Shown: positions 34,441 through 43,784 of the stretch, piece by piece
Numbering within the stretch: the first letter of the stretch is position 1
Layout: each line of letters opens with the position of its first letter
Source: Chryseobacterium jejuense
GTDB taxonomy: Bacteria; Bacteroidota; Bacteroidia; Flavobacteriales; Weeksellaceae
Assembly: GCF_900100075.1 (NCBI RefSeq)
Contig: NZ_FNEG01000006.1
Location: forward strand, 248,001 to 312,000
Direction: 5' to 3'
Length of the DNA: 64,000 bases
Translations under genes and position numbers: made by a program
Notes under the pieces: generated by a model
The model's database searches: none
What the model saw: the letters and a program-made list of their open reading frames with translations, nothing else
Told to the model about the DNA's origin: nothing

Positions 34441-34900
34441 TGTTTTTAAATTTTTGAGTTAATTTTTCTTTGATCCTGTGAATTTTTACCCGGATATTGG
34501 ATTCTGAGAGCCCTGTAATCTGAGCAATTTCTGCCTGTTTTACCTCTTCAAGTTCCAGAGAGATGATAATTCTATCTGTTTCCGGAAGTTCTGAAATAAA
34601 TTGATACAGCAATTGTATCTGAGGTTCCATAGATTCCTGCTTTTTCTCTTCCAGATTAATGGGGAGATCTATTTTGGAAAACCTTTTTTCCTTTTCAATC
34701 TGCCGGAGACAATTGTTGGAAGCAATTCTGAAGATCCATGTCCCAATGCTGGATTCATTCCTGAATTTCGGGAGCTGCTGCCAAACGATGATAAATGTTT
34801 CCTGAGCAAGATCCTGAGCAACATCAGTATCATTTACATATCCCATGCAGAGACGGAATATCTTTTGCCAGTAGAGTTCGTAAATATCCTCAAACACCAT
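34430..34900 (-). CDS. ECF-family RNA polymerase sigma factor
   Basis: A 156-residue sigma-70 relative with only regions 2 and 4. Region 2 is seen in RLCMGYVNDTDVAQDLAQETFIIVWQQLPKFRNESSIGTWIFRIASNNCLR and region 4 in ETDRIIISLELEEVKQAEIAQITGLSESNIRVKIHRIKEKL. It directs RNA polymerase to envelope- or stress-type promoters, usually its own operon. The start overlaps the stop of the upstream hydrolase by 1 base, and the downstream membrane gene overlaps by 11 bases, so translation is coupled. Confidence 0.92.
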   Translation of the reverse strand: MVFEDIYELYWQKIFRLCMGYVNDTDVAQDLAQETFIIVWQQLPKFRNESSIGTWIFRIASNNCLRQIEKEKRFSKIDLPINLEEKKQESMEPQIQLLYQFISELPETDRIIISLELEEVKQAEIAQITGLSESNIRVKIHRIKEKLTQKFKNNGY

Positions 34901-35751
34901 TATTTAGAAGATAAAAAGTTATTAAGCTGATTGAAATACCATTCTTTATCATCATACATAATGAAATGTAACCCTTTTGTTGAATATTGAAGATTAGCAT
35001 TTTTAAGATTCACGTACTGCGCTTCAATGGAAGGTTTCATAAATGCAAAATAAGATTCCAAAAGAATAAGAGAAGGACATTGTATATTCTTGATGGTTTC
35101 TCTAAGATCGGTATTAGAGAAGTCACAATACATTGTAGCGAATGTTTTTCTGTCAGATTTCATGCTCCAGTCAATCACTGTATCCTGCATAGAAGGATCT
35201 GCCAGAAGGCGTGGAATAGTTTGGGTCTGCATTTGACGGAATTGTTCATCAGTCATTGCTGTAAATTTATTAACGGTTGAAGAACAGTCGTTGTTTTCCT
35301 TAGACATAAAATTAGGGTTGGAGATCGCTGCCAGACAAGGCAAAGTATCTACAATCACAATTTTCCCCACAAGCTCAGGATAGTCTGCTGCAATAGCCAA
35401 AGCAAGACCACCACCCATGCTGTGTCCAATGATAACGGGCTTTTCAATTTTATGAGTCTTTATATAAGCAGCAATTCCTTTTTCCCAATCTTTGAAGCTG
35501 GCATCAGCATCAGGTTTTGATCCTGCAAATCCTGCCATGGTTAATGTATAGCAGGTGAAATCTTTTTCAAACTTTGCAGTTGTTTCGTTCCATACCTCTC
35601 CTGAAGAAGCAAATCCGGGAATCAGAATTAAAGACTGTTTTCCCTTGCCAGATTTTTTTACTTCAAAAGGGTATTTTTTTTCCTGACCAAATATATTACA
35701 TATTGCTGCAAAAAATAACATGATAATAAGAAGGAATGTGAATTTTTTCAT
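34900..35751 (-). CDS. Exported alpha/beta hydrolase
   Basis: A 283-residue protein with a signal peptide (about 1-22) and an alpha/beta hydrolase fold. The nucleophile is Ser111 in IIGHSMGGGLAL, the oxyanion loop is LILIPGFASSGEVW and a late catalytic His lies in KGLHFIMYD. The substrate is unknown. It is the first gene of a coupled operon with an ECF sigma factor, a membrane protein and a methyltransferase; a periplasmic hydrolase that belongs to the same sigma regulon is a reasonable inference. Confidence 0.85.
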   Translation of the reverse strand: MKKFTFLLIIMLFFAAICNIFGQEKKYPFEVKKSGKGKQSLILIPGFASSGEVWNETTAKFEKDFTCYTLTMAGFAGSKPDADASFKDWEKGIAAYIKTHKIEKPVIIGHSMGGGLALAIAADYPELVGKIVIVDTLPCLAAISNPNFMSKENNDCSSTVNKFTAMTDEQFRQMQTQTIPRLLADPSMQDTVIDWSMKSDRKTFATMYCDFSNTDLRETIKNIQCPSLILLESYFAFMKPSIEAQYVNLKNANLQYSTKGLHFIMYDDKEWYFNQLNNFLSSK

Positions 35752-36187
35752 GATTTCTAAAGTTTTAAGGTTTATTTGTCTTTTAGAGACGACTCTTTTT
35801 AAAATGTTACACTATTTTTTTATTTTTTTTTTGAAAATTATTTTTCCTGCTTTGAAAACCTTTACTGCAAAGGAAAGAGGGGATTTAATTTTTTTTATCA
35901 ATATTTTTTATGTTGCTAAAGTTTATAGAATTAATATGATAAAAATCATGAGTACTGCGATGTTTAGGACATTTTATATGTTTTTCCTCTCTGATGGGTG
36001 ATTAATAGGGGTTGTGAAATGAATTGAATTTTGGTTATTTCAATGATTAAAACAAAAAAATAATGACTTAATGGTGTTTATATTTGAAAAAATTATTAAT
36101 TTTATTGAAGGTTTAAGTCGCTACCCCGGGAAGTGATGGGGTAGGTAGGCAAAAATGGAATTTTTAACGAAAAACGAAAAAATATAA
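35752..36187. other. 436-base intergenic region with a structured 5' leader
   Basis: The region is strongly AT-rich, with long T and A runs and no credible gene on either strand. TATATTTG at 36079-36086 is an exact -7 element on the plus strand. A GC-rich hairpin (ctacccc / ggggtag, 36121-36144) then lies inside the predicted leader of the 71-residue gene at 36188. Confidence 0.5.
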
Positions 36188-36403
36188 ATGAGCAGTAGTA
36201 TAGAAGATGAATTTAAAGGCTTTAAAGACGAGTTAAAAAAACTTAATATTGAAGTGCAGAAAGTAGTAAAAGTAGGAAACGGAAGCATGGATTTTCATGA
36301 AGTTTTCTACAAATCACCGCGATATGAAGAGGTGAAGACTGTGTATGTTCAACGTCATAATTTGGACAGTATCATAGAAAAATTTAAACAGGCTTATCAT
36401 TAA
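36188..36403 (+). CDS. Orphan 71-residue acidic/basic helical protein, unknown function
   Basis: A short cytosolic protein. It is mainly charged and helical at both ends (DEFKGFKDELKKLNIEVQKVVKV, LDSIIEKFKQAYH) with a central beta-like FHEVFYKSPRYEEVKTVYV. No family is recognisable to me. It is real on three grounds: it has a -7 candidate about 100 bases upstream, a good codon pattern and a perfect 15-bp terminator just after its stop. Its function is unknown; it could be a small regulatory or structural protein. Confidence 0.6.
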   Translation: MSSSIEDEFKGFKDELKKLNIEVQKVVKVGNGSMDFHEVFYKSPRYEEVKTVYVQRHNLDSIIEKFKQAYH

Positions 36404-36408
36404 AATAT

Positions 36409-36446
36409 AACCGGCGCTGCAGAGAATCTGCAGCGCCGGTTTCTTT
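36409..36446. terminator. Very strong 15-bp terminator hairpin
   Basis: Perfect arms aaccggcgctgcaga / tctgcagcgccggtt around a GAA loop, then TCTTTA. It is shared between the 71-residue gene and the convergent MFS gene. Its GC-rich stem stands out in AT-rich DNA. Confidence 0.9.
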
Positions 36447-36461
36447 ATAGAGTTTATAAGA

Positions 36462-37754
36462 TTAATCTTTATCCAGTGTTGAAGAATTCTTGGTATCCTT
36501 CATTCCAATATATACCACAAGAGAAAATAAGATACAGCCTGTAATATACCAGTAGAAATATTCCTCAGAACCGATCTTTTTAAACCAAAGTGCAATATAT
36601 TCTGCTGTTCCTCCAAAAACAGCTACTGTAATAGCATAGGGAAGCCCTACACCCAAAGCCCTGATCTCAGCTGGAAAAAGTTCAGCCTTTACCACTGCAT
36701 TAATAGATGTATAGCCACTTACAATGATAAGCGCAGCCATAATGAGGAAAAAAGCTGCCCACATGGAGGTTGTGGTACTGAGTGCTGTTAAAAGAGGAAC
36801 CGTACATAAAGTTCCCAAAATACCAAATCCTAAAAGGAGAGGACGTCTTCCGATTCTGTCGGATAATCCTCCAAATACAGGCTGCAAGCAGGCAAATATA
36901 AATAAGGAGATAAAAGAAATAAGAGTAGATTCTTCCTTGGTAAGGTGTACCGTATTAACCAGGAATTTCTGCATATAAGTGGTATAGGTATAAAAGGCCA
37001 GTGTTCCTCCTAAAGTAAGTCCTACCACTGTCAGTAAAGCTTTTGGATACTTTAAAAGTTCCCTTACCGTTCCTTTCTTTTTTTCATTAATTTCTTTTTT
37101 ATTTTCAAAAGCTTCGGTCTCATGGAGATTAGAACGTAGGTACAATGCAATAATAGAAAGCATAGCCCCAATCACAAAAGGGATTCTCCAGCCCCAATCT
37201 TCCAGTTGAGCTTCTGTTAATAATAATTTCTGCAGAATAAGCTGAATGCCTAATGCAATAAGTTGCCCGCCAATCAACGTTACATACTGAAAACTGGAAT
37301 AAAATCCTCTTCTGTCCTGGGTTGCCATTTCACTGAGGTAAGTGGCTGAAACACCATATTCCCCACCTACACTCAATCCCTGCAGCAATCTGGCAAGCAG
37401 CAGCAATGCCGGAGCAAAAATTCCTATGGATTTATAAGTTGGAGTAAGAGCAATAAGAAGGGAACCGAAGGACATCAACAATACAGATAATGTCATTGCT
37501 CTTTTTCTTCCGATCTTATCGGCAATACTTCCGAACAGCCAACCGCCGATAGGCCGCATAAGAAATCCTACAGCAAAGATTCCCGCTGTATTCATCAGTT
37601 GAGCATTGAGATCCGAATCCGGAAAAAAAGAATTGGAAAAATAAATGGCAAATGCAGCATATGCATACCAGTCATACCATTCTACGAGATTTCCGATGGA
37701 ACCACCTATAATAGCTTTGATTCTTTGGCCTGTGGTGATGGAGGATGAGTTCAT
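36462..37754 (-). CDS. MFS transporter of the metabolite:H+ symporter (MHS) family
   Basis: A 430-residue inner-membrane transporter with twelve predicted helices. The MHS signature GGSIGNLVEWYDWYAYAAFAIYF near the N-terminus, the loop SIADKIGRKRAMTL and the second SDRIGRRPLLL loop are present. Family members (KgtP, ProP, CitA types) import dicarboxylates, alpha-ketoglutarate, proline or betaine with protons; the exact substrate cannot be read. The start at 37754 (MNSSSITTGQRIK) or at 37763 is equally possible. It follows the 301-residue unknown gene by about 10-20 bases, so both may share a transcript. Confidence 0.9.
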   Translation of the reverse strand: MNSSSITTGQRIKAIIGGSIGNLVEWYDWYAYAAFAIYFSNSFFPDSDLNAQLMNTAGIFAVGFLMRPIGGWLFGSIADKIGRKRAMTLSVLLMSFGSLLIALTPTYKSIGIFAPALLLLARLLQGLSVGGEYGVSATYLSEMATQDRRGFYSSFQYVTLIGGQLIALGIQLILQKLLLTEAQLEDWGWRIPFVIGAMLSIIALYLRSNLHETEAFENKKEINEKKKGTVRELLKYPKALLTVVGLTLGGTLAFYTYTTYMQKFLVNTVHLTKEESTLISFISLFIFACLQPVFGGLSDRIGRRPLLLGFGILGTLCTVPLLTALSTTTSMWAAFFLIMAALIIVSGYTSINAVVKAELFPAEIRALGVGLPYAITVAVFGGTAEYIALWFKKIGSEEYFYWYITGCILFSLVVYIGMKDTKNSSTLDKD

Positions 37755-37772
37755 ATTAAGCATTAAGAAGGA

Positions 37773-38678
37773 TTAGTTTTTACCGAAAAATCTTTTTACT
37801 TTATCCAGTAATCCTGATGGTTTAGATAAATGACGATCAGATTGGGGAGAATGTATTGATTCGTTATGGGGCTGGGGTGTTTCTACTGCTGATGCGGTCA
37901 TTTTTTCGGCCTGGCGGCTTTCTTTAACATGAATTCGATTGGGTTCCTGTACTTGTTGCCCAGTCAGTCTTTCAAAATTAATTTTAGCTTTATTGAAAAT
38001 CTCAATTTCAGTTTCAGGTCTATCATCCACATGAGTCATTTCAGGAATAATACCGGAACTTAATTTTACCGATTCACATTCAAAATCATTCATAATTCCC
38101 TGGTGGATTTTTATAGTGGTTTCAGTTTCACCCACCTTTTCAAAAGCCTCTGCAAACTGAAGCATATCTTCTCCGATTTGATATTTTTCGAGAATATTAT
38201 CTATGGAATTGCTTACTTTGGCTTTTGCAGCCGCAAGATTGGCAATGGCTTTTTCTTCACCGGATCTGTGTTTAAGTGAATCGATTAGCTCCTGGATACC
38301 TTCTCTGATCTCAGGATAAATCCTAAAACGGTATATATGCCCAAGGTCTGTAAGATAAGTATTCTTGCTCATGGCTTCATGAGCAAGATTCTGAACATGA
38401 GAACTCATGAAGAAAGCCAGATGAACCAAAAGATTAGAGTATTGCTTTAAATGATCCGAACCGATTTCAGATTTTTCAAGTGCTTTATAAAGTTGAAGCC
38501 CTTCTAAAAATTCGATCTGATAACCGTAAGGGGAAAAGCTTTCCTCATTGATTTCAACAGGATTGTTATCTAATATTTCATAAAGGTATTCATGAATCTG
38601 GAGCTCTTCAAGCTCTTTTAAAGCCTGTTTAAATTCAGCAAGTTTATTTTGCTGTATCAATTCTATCAATTCTTTCAT
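37773..38678 (-). CDS. Cytoplasmic helical protein, unknown function
   Basis: A 301-residue soluble protein without signal or membrane segments. The N-terminal 200 residues are almost entirely helical with heptad-like Leu/Ile/Glu/Lys spacing; the C-terminal part (about 235-290) is Pro/Ser/Gln-rich and disordered, ending with a basic amphipathic segment (GLLDKVKRFFGKN) that could touch membranes. I recognise no family. It precedes the MHS transporter gene on the same strand with a 9-18 base gap. Confidence 0.6.
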   Translation of the reverse strand: MKELIELIQQNKLAEFKQALKELEELQIHEYLYEILDNNPVEINEESFSPYGYQIEFLEGLQLYKALEKSEIGSDHLKQYSNLLVHLAFFMSSHVQNLAHEAMSKNTYLTDLGHIYRFRIYPEIREGIQELIDSLKHRSGEEKAIANLAAAKAKVSNSIDNILEKYQIGEDMLQFAEAFEKVGETETTIKIHQGIMNDFECESVKLSSGIIPEMTHVDDRPETEIEIFNKAKINFERLTGQQVQEPNRIHVKESRQAEKMTASAVETPQPHNESIHSPQSDRHLSKPSGLLDKVKRFFGKN

Positions 38679-38716
38679 TTCCTTGGTCTATAATGCCGCC
38701 AATATACAAATTTCAC

Positions 38717-38757
38717 CAAAAACAAAGCTGTCCTCCAAAAGAACAGCTTTGCTTTTT
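38717..38757. terminator. Terminator after the DUF3575-like gene
   Basis: Arms caaagctgt / acagctttg, with a T-run on the minus strand (and a second on the plus strand). It lies just past the stop of the outer-membrane protein gene. Confidence 0.75.
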
Positions 38758-38769
38758 TCATATATTTCT

Positions 38770-39522
38770 TTAAAACCTGTATCCTACAGAAAGCCCGCTT
38801 CTAAAACCGGCCCATGGTCCATCCACTTTTATTTTGGCTCCGTTGGCATTGGTCTCTACAGTATATTTTACAAATGGAATATCTAAATTTTCTATTTCTT
38901 TTTTTAATTGTGCCTGCATATCCGGAGTAAGAACATAATCTGAGGTCATTGTAAAATCGCCTTTTCCGCTTCCGTAATGAGCACCTGCAATCCAGAAATC
39001 AAGGACTAGGTTTTGACTTCTGGTAAGGAAAAACTGTACTCCTACCATAAGTCCGCCGCTATTCCCTTTGGTGTTTCCCTGACCTTTAAGAGGAATCTGA
39101 TACATGTTTCCATCAGGGCCATTATAGTCATAGTAGAAATCAAAAGTATTGGAAGAAACATCAGAATACCGGTAATAAGGAGCAAAATAAAATCCTTTTC
39201 CGTAGCCTTTACCAATATAAAACCTTGGTTCAATGGTGAAATTAGTAGCTTTTACCTTTAGGTTTTCAAATCTTTTTTCATCTTTATCTTTCAGAAAGGT
39301 ATTGATAAAAGGTACTTTTCCTTCAGGCATGGTTCCGAAACCAATGTTCAGGGAAAACCATTGGTTGAAAGCACGTTCATAAGACAGATTGATATTTCTG
39401 AATGCGTAAGCAGTAACATTTGTCTTGATGATATTCATCTTCTCGGTAGGAGGGGTTGGGTTCTCCTGCGCTTCCAATGCTGAAAACAGAAGACATGGGA
39501 TGAATAGGATTACTTTTTTCAT
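38770..39522 (-). CDS. DUF3575-like outer-membrane beta-barrel protein
   Basis: A 250-residue protein. The ATG at 39522 is chosen because it begins a signal peptide (MKKVILFIPCLLFSALEA-Q); the longer frame adds 22 unrelated residues. The mature part is rich in alternating aromatic strands (NIIKTNVTAYAFRNINLSYERAF, FTIEPRFYIGKGYGKGFYFAPYYRYS, GGLMVGVQFFL) and ends in Phe, as in small outer-membrane barrels of the DUF3575 type. The function is unknown. Confidence 0.8.
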   Translation of the reverse strand: MKKVILFIPCLLFSALEAQENPTPPTEKMNIIKTNVTAYAFRNINLSYERAFNQWFSLNIGFGTMPEGKVPFINTFLKDKDEKRFENLKVKATNFTIEPRFYIGKGYGKGFYFAPYYRYSDVSSNTFDFYYDYNGPDGNMYQIPLKGQGNTKGNSGGLMVGVQFFLTRSQNLVLDFWIAGAHYGSGKGDFTMTSDYVLTPDMQAQLKKEIENLDIPFVKYTVETNANGAKIKVDGPWAGFRSGLSVGYRF

Positions 39523-39707
39523 AATCTTATATTTTAGGTGTAAAACAATAAGCAGCAAAAAACGGGCTGAATTTAACATAATAATCAAAGATAAGAGAAA
39601 AAAATATTCGAATTCTCAATAGTAGTGGTACTTTTTTATTTTGAAATTAAAATCAATGTAATGGATTTCACGAATAGATTGTCCTAAAAGTATAATCCAT
39701 TTCTGAT

Positions 39708-41792
39708 ATGAAAAAAACGATATACACGATTTGCTTTCTTTGTAGAACTCAAGCTTTTTCGCAGGAAATCCCAAATGATACAGTGAGTACCTCTGGAACG
39801 AAAGAACTTCAGGAAGTGATTGTAAAAGCACAACGCAAAAAGCAGTTTGCTGATAAGGCAGTGTATACTTTTGATAAAGAAGCACTGGAAAAAGCCCGGT
39901 ATGCAAAGGATTTATTAAGCACACTTCCGGAACTGCAGCTGGATCCGGTTTCCAATGTCATTACAAGTACAAAAGGAGGGAATACTTTATTTCTGATTAA
40001 CGGAGTGGAAGCTACAGACATGCAGATCCGAAGTGTTGCGCCCAGTGAAGTGCTGAAAGTAGAGTATTATGATATTCCCCCAGCAAGATGGGCAACCAGA
40101 GCAGATGTTGTAGTGAATATTCTGACAAGGTCTACTGAAACAGGATATGTTTTTGGAGCTGAAGGATCTACTGCATTGAATACAGGTTTTGTAAATGCAT
40201 CTGCTTACGCAAATTATACAAAAGGGAAGAATGATATAGGGCTTGAATATTCTATTAATTTAAGAGATTACAGAGACAGAAGAGTAAATAGTATCTATGA
40301 TTATCAGTTGGGTGGTGAGCATTACCGGTCTAATGAGGATAGAAAAGATCATTTCGGATATACTTTTCAGACTGTAGCATTGCGTTATACCCGGCTGGTT
40401 CCTGATGATTATGCTTTTCAGGTAAAACTGAATATGAATATTTTCAACCGTTTTTCAAAAGGAACGGGGCAAAGTATTTTTACCGTAGACAATTCTTCCG
40501 AAGAGCATTCTATGTTTAAAAATAATGGTTCAGAGTATGTAACTCCTAAACTGGATATGTATTATTCTAAAAAAATAGGAATGAAGGATGAACTAAGCAT
40601 TAATGTAGTAGCTTCTGATTATACTACCTATTCTTCAGAAACGGCTAAAGAGTGGGTAACAGGAACTGGTCTATCCGTGTATGATAATGATATGGTTTTA
40701 AAAGCAAAGCAGACAAGTTTTGTAGGAGAGTTGGCGCATACCCATGATTTTGCAGCCGGGAAACTTTCATCAGGATATCGTATTTCAAACTCTTCAATAT
40801 CCAATGATCTGAATAATCTTTCAGGATACTCTCAATATAAAGTTACTTATCTGGAGCAATATCTTTACAGTGAATTTGCTGGGAAAATAGATAAGTTCAG
40901 TTATCGTATCGGCTTGGGACTTACGAATATTCATAATAAAAGTGCGGAGAATACTTTTGATGAATGGTCATTTACTCCGAAAGTAGTACTGGCTTATCAA
41001 CTTAAAAATAATCAGAGTCTCCGTTTTACAAGCAGTTATAAACCTATAAGCCCTGTGAGCAGTGCTCTCAGTAGTAATGTTGTGCAGCTGGCACCCAATA
41101 TTGTGCAGAAAGGAAACCCTTTTCTTAGGTCTCAGCAGAAATGGACCAATAATCTGACTTATTCATTGAACAACAAGTATTTTGATTTTAATTTGAATGT
41201 ATCCTATTCTTACACAAATCGGGTCATCAATCAGTATTATATTTTAGACGATACTTTTGGAGGATACGCATTGACTTATGAAAACGGGCAGTATTCTCAG
41301 CAGGTGGGAGCTTTTATTTCAGGTTCTTATAAGCCCTTCGGGAATAATCTGCTGGTGATAAAAGCTAATTTCGCTCCTACTTTCGAAATGGTAAAGACCA
41401 GTACCGGTGCGGTGATTAAAAATGATTACTTTGGAAATTATTTTGTGTTGTCTTCAGAATATAAAAACTTTTCAGCGCAGTATCAGTTCAATATTCCAAC
41501 GTATAGCTTAAGCGGAGCTTTTCTGAATACCAATGAAAACCAGAATAATATTTTTATTAGCTATAAATATAAAAACCTTACTTTTTCCACTGGAATGTAC
41601 TGGATAGGAATGCCGTCCGAATATAAGACAAAAAGTTTATCTGAAAGCTTAGTAGATTATAGACTTCATACACAGATCATGAATAATAAATCAATGTTTG
41701 TACTGGGGATAAGCTATGATTTTTCTAAAGGAAAGAAAACTGAAATTCAGAAAAAGCTGAATAACGATACTGCCCCGGCTGCCACTTTTTAA
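39708..41792 (+). CDS. Outer-membrane beta-barrel protein with TonB-receptor-like plug
   Basis: A 694-residue protein with a signal peptide (about 1-18), a plug-like domain (about 30-140, KELQEVIVKAQRKKQFADKAVYTF, LLSTLPELQLDP, VNILTRST) and a long barrel. It belongs to the outer-membrane beta-barrel family often placed near TonB-dependent receptors, but the classic CarboxypepD_reg and TonB box are not clear. It may be a transporter or an assembly protein; the ligand is unknown. It is a single-gene unit followed by a terminator. Confidence 0.8.
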   Translation: MKKTIYTICFLCRTQAFSQEIPNDTVSTSGTKELQEVIVKAQRKKQFADKAVYTFDKEALEKARYAKDLLSTLPELQLDPVSNVITSTKGGNTLFLINGVEATDMQIRSVAPSEVLKVEYYDIPPARWATRADVVVNILTRSTETGYVFGAEGSTALNTGFVNASAYANYTKGKNDIGLEYSINLRDYRDRRVNSIYDYQLGGEHYRSNEDRKDHFGYTFQTVALRYTRLVPDDYAFQVKLNMNIFNRFSKGTGQSIFTVDNSSEEHSMFKNNGSEYVTPKLDMYYSKKIGMKDELSINVVASDYTTYSSETAKEWVTGTGLSVYDNDMVLKAKQTSFVGELAHTHDFAAGKLSSGYRISNSSISNDLNNLSGYSQYKVTYLEQYLYSEFAGKIDKFSYRIGLGLTNIHNKSAENTFDEWSFTPKVVLAYQLKNNQSLRFTSSYKPISPVSSALSSNVVQLAPNIVQKGNPFLRSQQKWTNNLTYSLNNKYFDFNLNVSYSYTNRVINQYYILDDTFGGYALTYENGQYSQQVGAFISGSYKPFGNNLLVIKANFAPTFEMVKTSTGAVIKNDYFGNYFVLSSEYKNFSAQYQFNIPTYSLSGAFLNTNENQNNIFISYKYKNLTFSTGMYWIGMPSEYKTKSLSESLVDYRLHTQIMNNKSMFVLGISYDFSKGKKTEIQKKLNNDTAPAATF

Positions 41793-41868
41793 AGAGAATG
41801 GACGCGGGAGGATATTTAGAGATATAAAAGTAAATATAGCTATTCTTTTAAATCCAGACGGATCAAAA

Positions 41869-41903
41869 AAAATCTCGTTCATCAACTTTGAACGAGATTT
41901 TTT
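41869..41903. terminator. Bidirectional terminator between two convergent genes
   Basis: Arms aaaatctcgttca / tgaacgagatttt with A- and T-runs on both sides, between the outer-membrane gene and the T9SS protein gene. Confidence 0.85.
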
Positions 41904-41906
41904 ATG

Positions 41907-42905
41907 TTATTTCTTGATGAATTTTAGATTCTTTTTCGTTTCAGAATTTTTTCCACTGATTTCAATGAAATAAGGAGCAGGAGGAAGATCCGAGATCTGT
42001 ATATTTCCTGAATTTACATCAGCTGTTTTAATGAGTTTTCCATCCAAACCGTAGATATTCGCTTTTGAATACCCTTCTGTATTTCCTTTGAATCTAATGA
42101 AGTCCTGAGCTGGATTAGGATATACACTGAAGCTTTCTTTTTTGACGGTATTACTTACTGCCAGTGTTGCCATATTTAAAGCCATTGCAGTTGAAGTCGT
42201 CTGATTAATCCCCAATATAGGTACCGAAATATTTAAGTTGGTAGAACTGAGCAACGGATATCTGTGACTGGCATCGTAATAAGAATATGCAGTATTGGTA
42301 ACAGTACCCAAAGGATTAGCAAATGTTAAGTCGGTAGGTAAATGTAAACTGAAATTTTGTGTAAATTTTACTCTAAGAACATTATTATAAGTCTGGCTAT
42401 TCAGAATTAATGTGCCATAAGCATCAGCTTCTGTAGATGTTGTGCCTACACATATTCCATTAATTACAGAAGAAGTAAATGTTCCCTTGGCTGTATCATT
42501 CTGTACAGGCCCGAAGGTGGTAGGATAGTTGATGTAAGTTCCATTATCCATACTTAAGTTCAGCGTAACCTGGGGATTTACAATTCCTGTGATCTCTAAT
42601 TTTGTAGGCGAGGCTTTGTAGAGTATAGCGGTTGCTCCTTCAACCATTTTAATATTGGAGCCGGGAAAAGTACTTATTTCACTGGCTGCAGGCGTTAAAT
42701 AACTAACAAGTGCAGGTATTCCCAAAGTAAGGCTTCCGTTTGAAAATGTTACGTTGGCTCCGGTTGCAGAGTTATCCACAGTTCCGGTAATAAGTCTGTT
42801 ATCCACAATATCATTGAGGATAGGATCATGGGACGCTTTGGTAAGCGTGATCTGAGCTGAAAACACTGCAGAAGTTCCCAACAGAAAAAGGATAATTTTT
42901 TTCAT
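41907..42905 (-). CDS. Secreted protein with T9SS type A sorting domain, unknown function
   Basis: A 332-residue protein. The start at 42905 (MKKIILFLLGTSAVFSA-Q) gives a normal signal peptide; an upstream ATG at 42911 is also possible. A large beta-rich body (about 20-250) follows, including ANVTFSNGSLTLG and TQNFSLHLPTDLTFANP. The T9SS sorting tail lies at about 258-332 (YPNPAQDFIRF, GLDGKLIKT, ending LKFIKK). The body matches no enzyme family that I can name. It is probably surface-exposed or released. Confidence 0.78.
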   Translation of the reverse strand: MKKIILFLLGTSAVFSAQITLTKASHDPILNDIVDNRLITGTVDNSATGANVTFSNGSLTLGIPALVSYLTPAASEISTFPGSNIKMVEGATAILYKASPTKLEITGIVNPQVTLNLSMDNGTYINYPTTFGPVQNDTAKGTFTSSVINGICVGTTSTEADAYGTLILNSQTYNNVLRVKFTQNFSLHLPTDLTFANPLGTVTNTAYSYYDASHRYPLLSSTNLNISVPILGINQTTSTAMALNMATLAVSNTVKKESFSVYPNPAQDFIRFKGNTEGYSKANIYGLDGKLIKTADVNSGNIQISDLPPAPYFIEISGKNSETKKNLKFIKK

Positions 42906-42983
42906 GGCCAAATTTTTTATTAAAGTTAGTTAAAAAGATGAAATAATTTTTATGTTAACTTGTTTTTAATGAAATAATTAAAT

Positions 42984-43012
42984 AAAAAACCGCCCAACAA
43001 GGTCGGGCGGCT
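42984..43012 (-). terminator. Terminator of ribB
   Basis: GC-rich arms ccgccc / gggcgg with a T-run on the minus strand, directly beyond the ribB stop. Confidence 0.8.
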
Positions 43013-43038
43013 ATTTTGTGCATTAAATGGATTGATGT

Positions 43039-43686
43039 TTAGTTACTCATAACCATTTTTCGGTAAGCATAGATGTCTTCAATGGTTACCACGCTCATTC
43101 CTTTTTTCATAGCAAAGTCTACAATTTCCGGAAGTCTTGCCATAGAACCATCTTCATTGGTTAATTCGCAAAGTACAGCATCATCACCCAGATTAGCCAT
43201 TTTTACAAGATCTACACTTCCTTCCGTATGTCCACGTCTTTCAAATACCCCATTTTTTTTAGCGATCAGAGGAAATACGTGTCCTGGGCTTGCAATATGT
43301 TCAGCCACTGCATCTGCTGCAACAGCAGTTCTGATGGTTGTTACACGGTCTTTTGCCGAAACTCCGGATTCTACTCCTTCTCTGGCTTCAATAGAAATGG
43401 TAAACGCGGTTTGATTTTTTGAATTGTTGTTTTCCACCATCGGACGCAGGTTCAGGTGCTTACTTTTTTCTTCGGAAATGCATAAGCAAACGATACCGCT
43501 GCATTCGCGGATCAAAAGAGCCATATCCTGTTCTGTAATAGTGGAAGCGGGAAAGATGATGTCGCCCTCGTTTTCACGGTTTTCATCGTCTACTAAAAGA
43601 ATACCTTTTCCCTGTTGTAATGTTGAAAGTGCTTTTTCTACACGTTCTTTGGAGGTTGCTCCGAATTGTTCTAATAATTTTTCCAT
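43039..43686 (-). CDS. ribB: 3,4-dihydroxy-2-butanone-4-phosphate synthase
   Basis: A 215-residue enzyme that converts ribulose 5-phosphate to 3,4-dihydroxy-2-butanone 4-phosphate plus formate, the C4 precursor of riboflavin. The active-site acidic motif is GILLVDDENRENEGDIIF (about 29-46), followed by the HTEGSVDL and ICE-type stretches. It lacks a fused GTP cyclohydrolase II domain (RibA), so it is a stand-alone RibB. It is transcribed behind an FMN riboswitch, so it should be repressed when FMN is plentiful. Confidence 0.93.
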   Translation of the reverse strand: MEKLLEQFGATSKERVEKALSTLQQGKGILLVDDENRENEGDIIFPASTITEQDMALLIRECSGIVCLCISEEKSKHLNLRPMVENNNSKNQTAFTISIEAREGVESGVSAKDRVTTIRTAVAADAVAEHIASPGHVFPLIAKKNGVFERRGHTEGSVDLVKMANLGDDAVLCELTNEDGSMARLPEIVDFAMKKGMSVVTIEDIYAYRKMVMSN

Positions 43687-43784
43687 GTTATTTTACTTTT
43701 AAAAGTTAAAATAGTCTTCGGTACATGGAAATGAAATACGATACCATAAGGGCCTGTGAAGGACCTTACCGTACGTCTCATTTT

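Noticed and set aside
35720..36001. A 93-codon plus-strand open frame in the AT-rich gap
   Set aside because: It is made of low-complexity Phe/Lys/Ile codons from T- and A-runs, overlaps the start of the hydrolase gene on the other strand and has no promoter or ribosome site.
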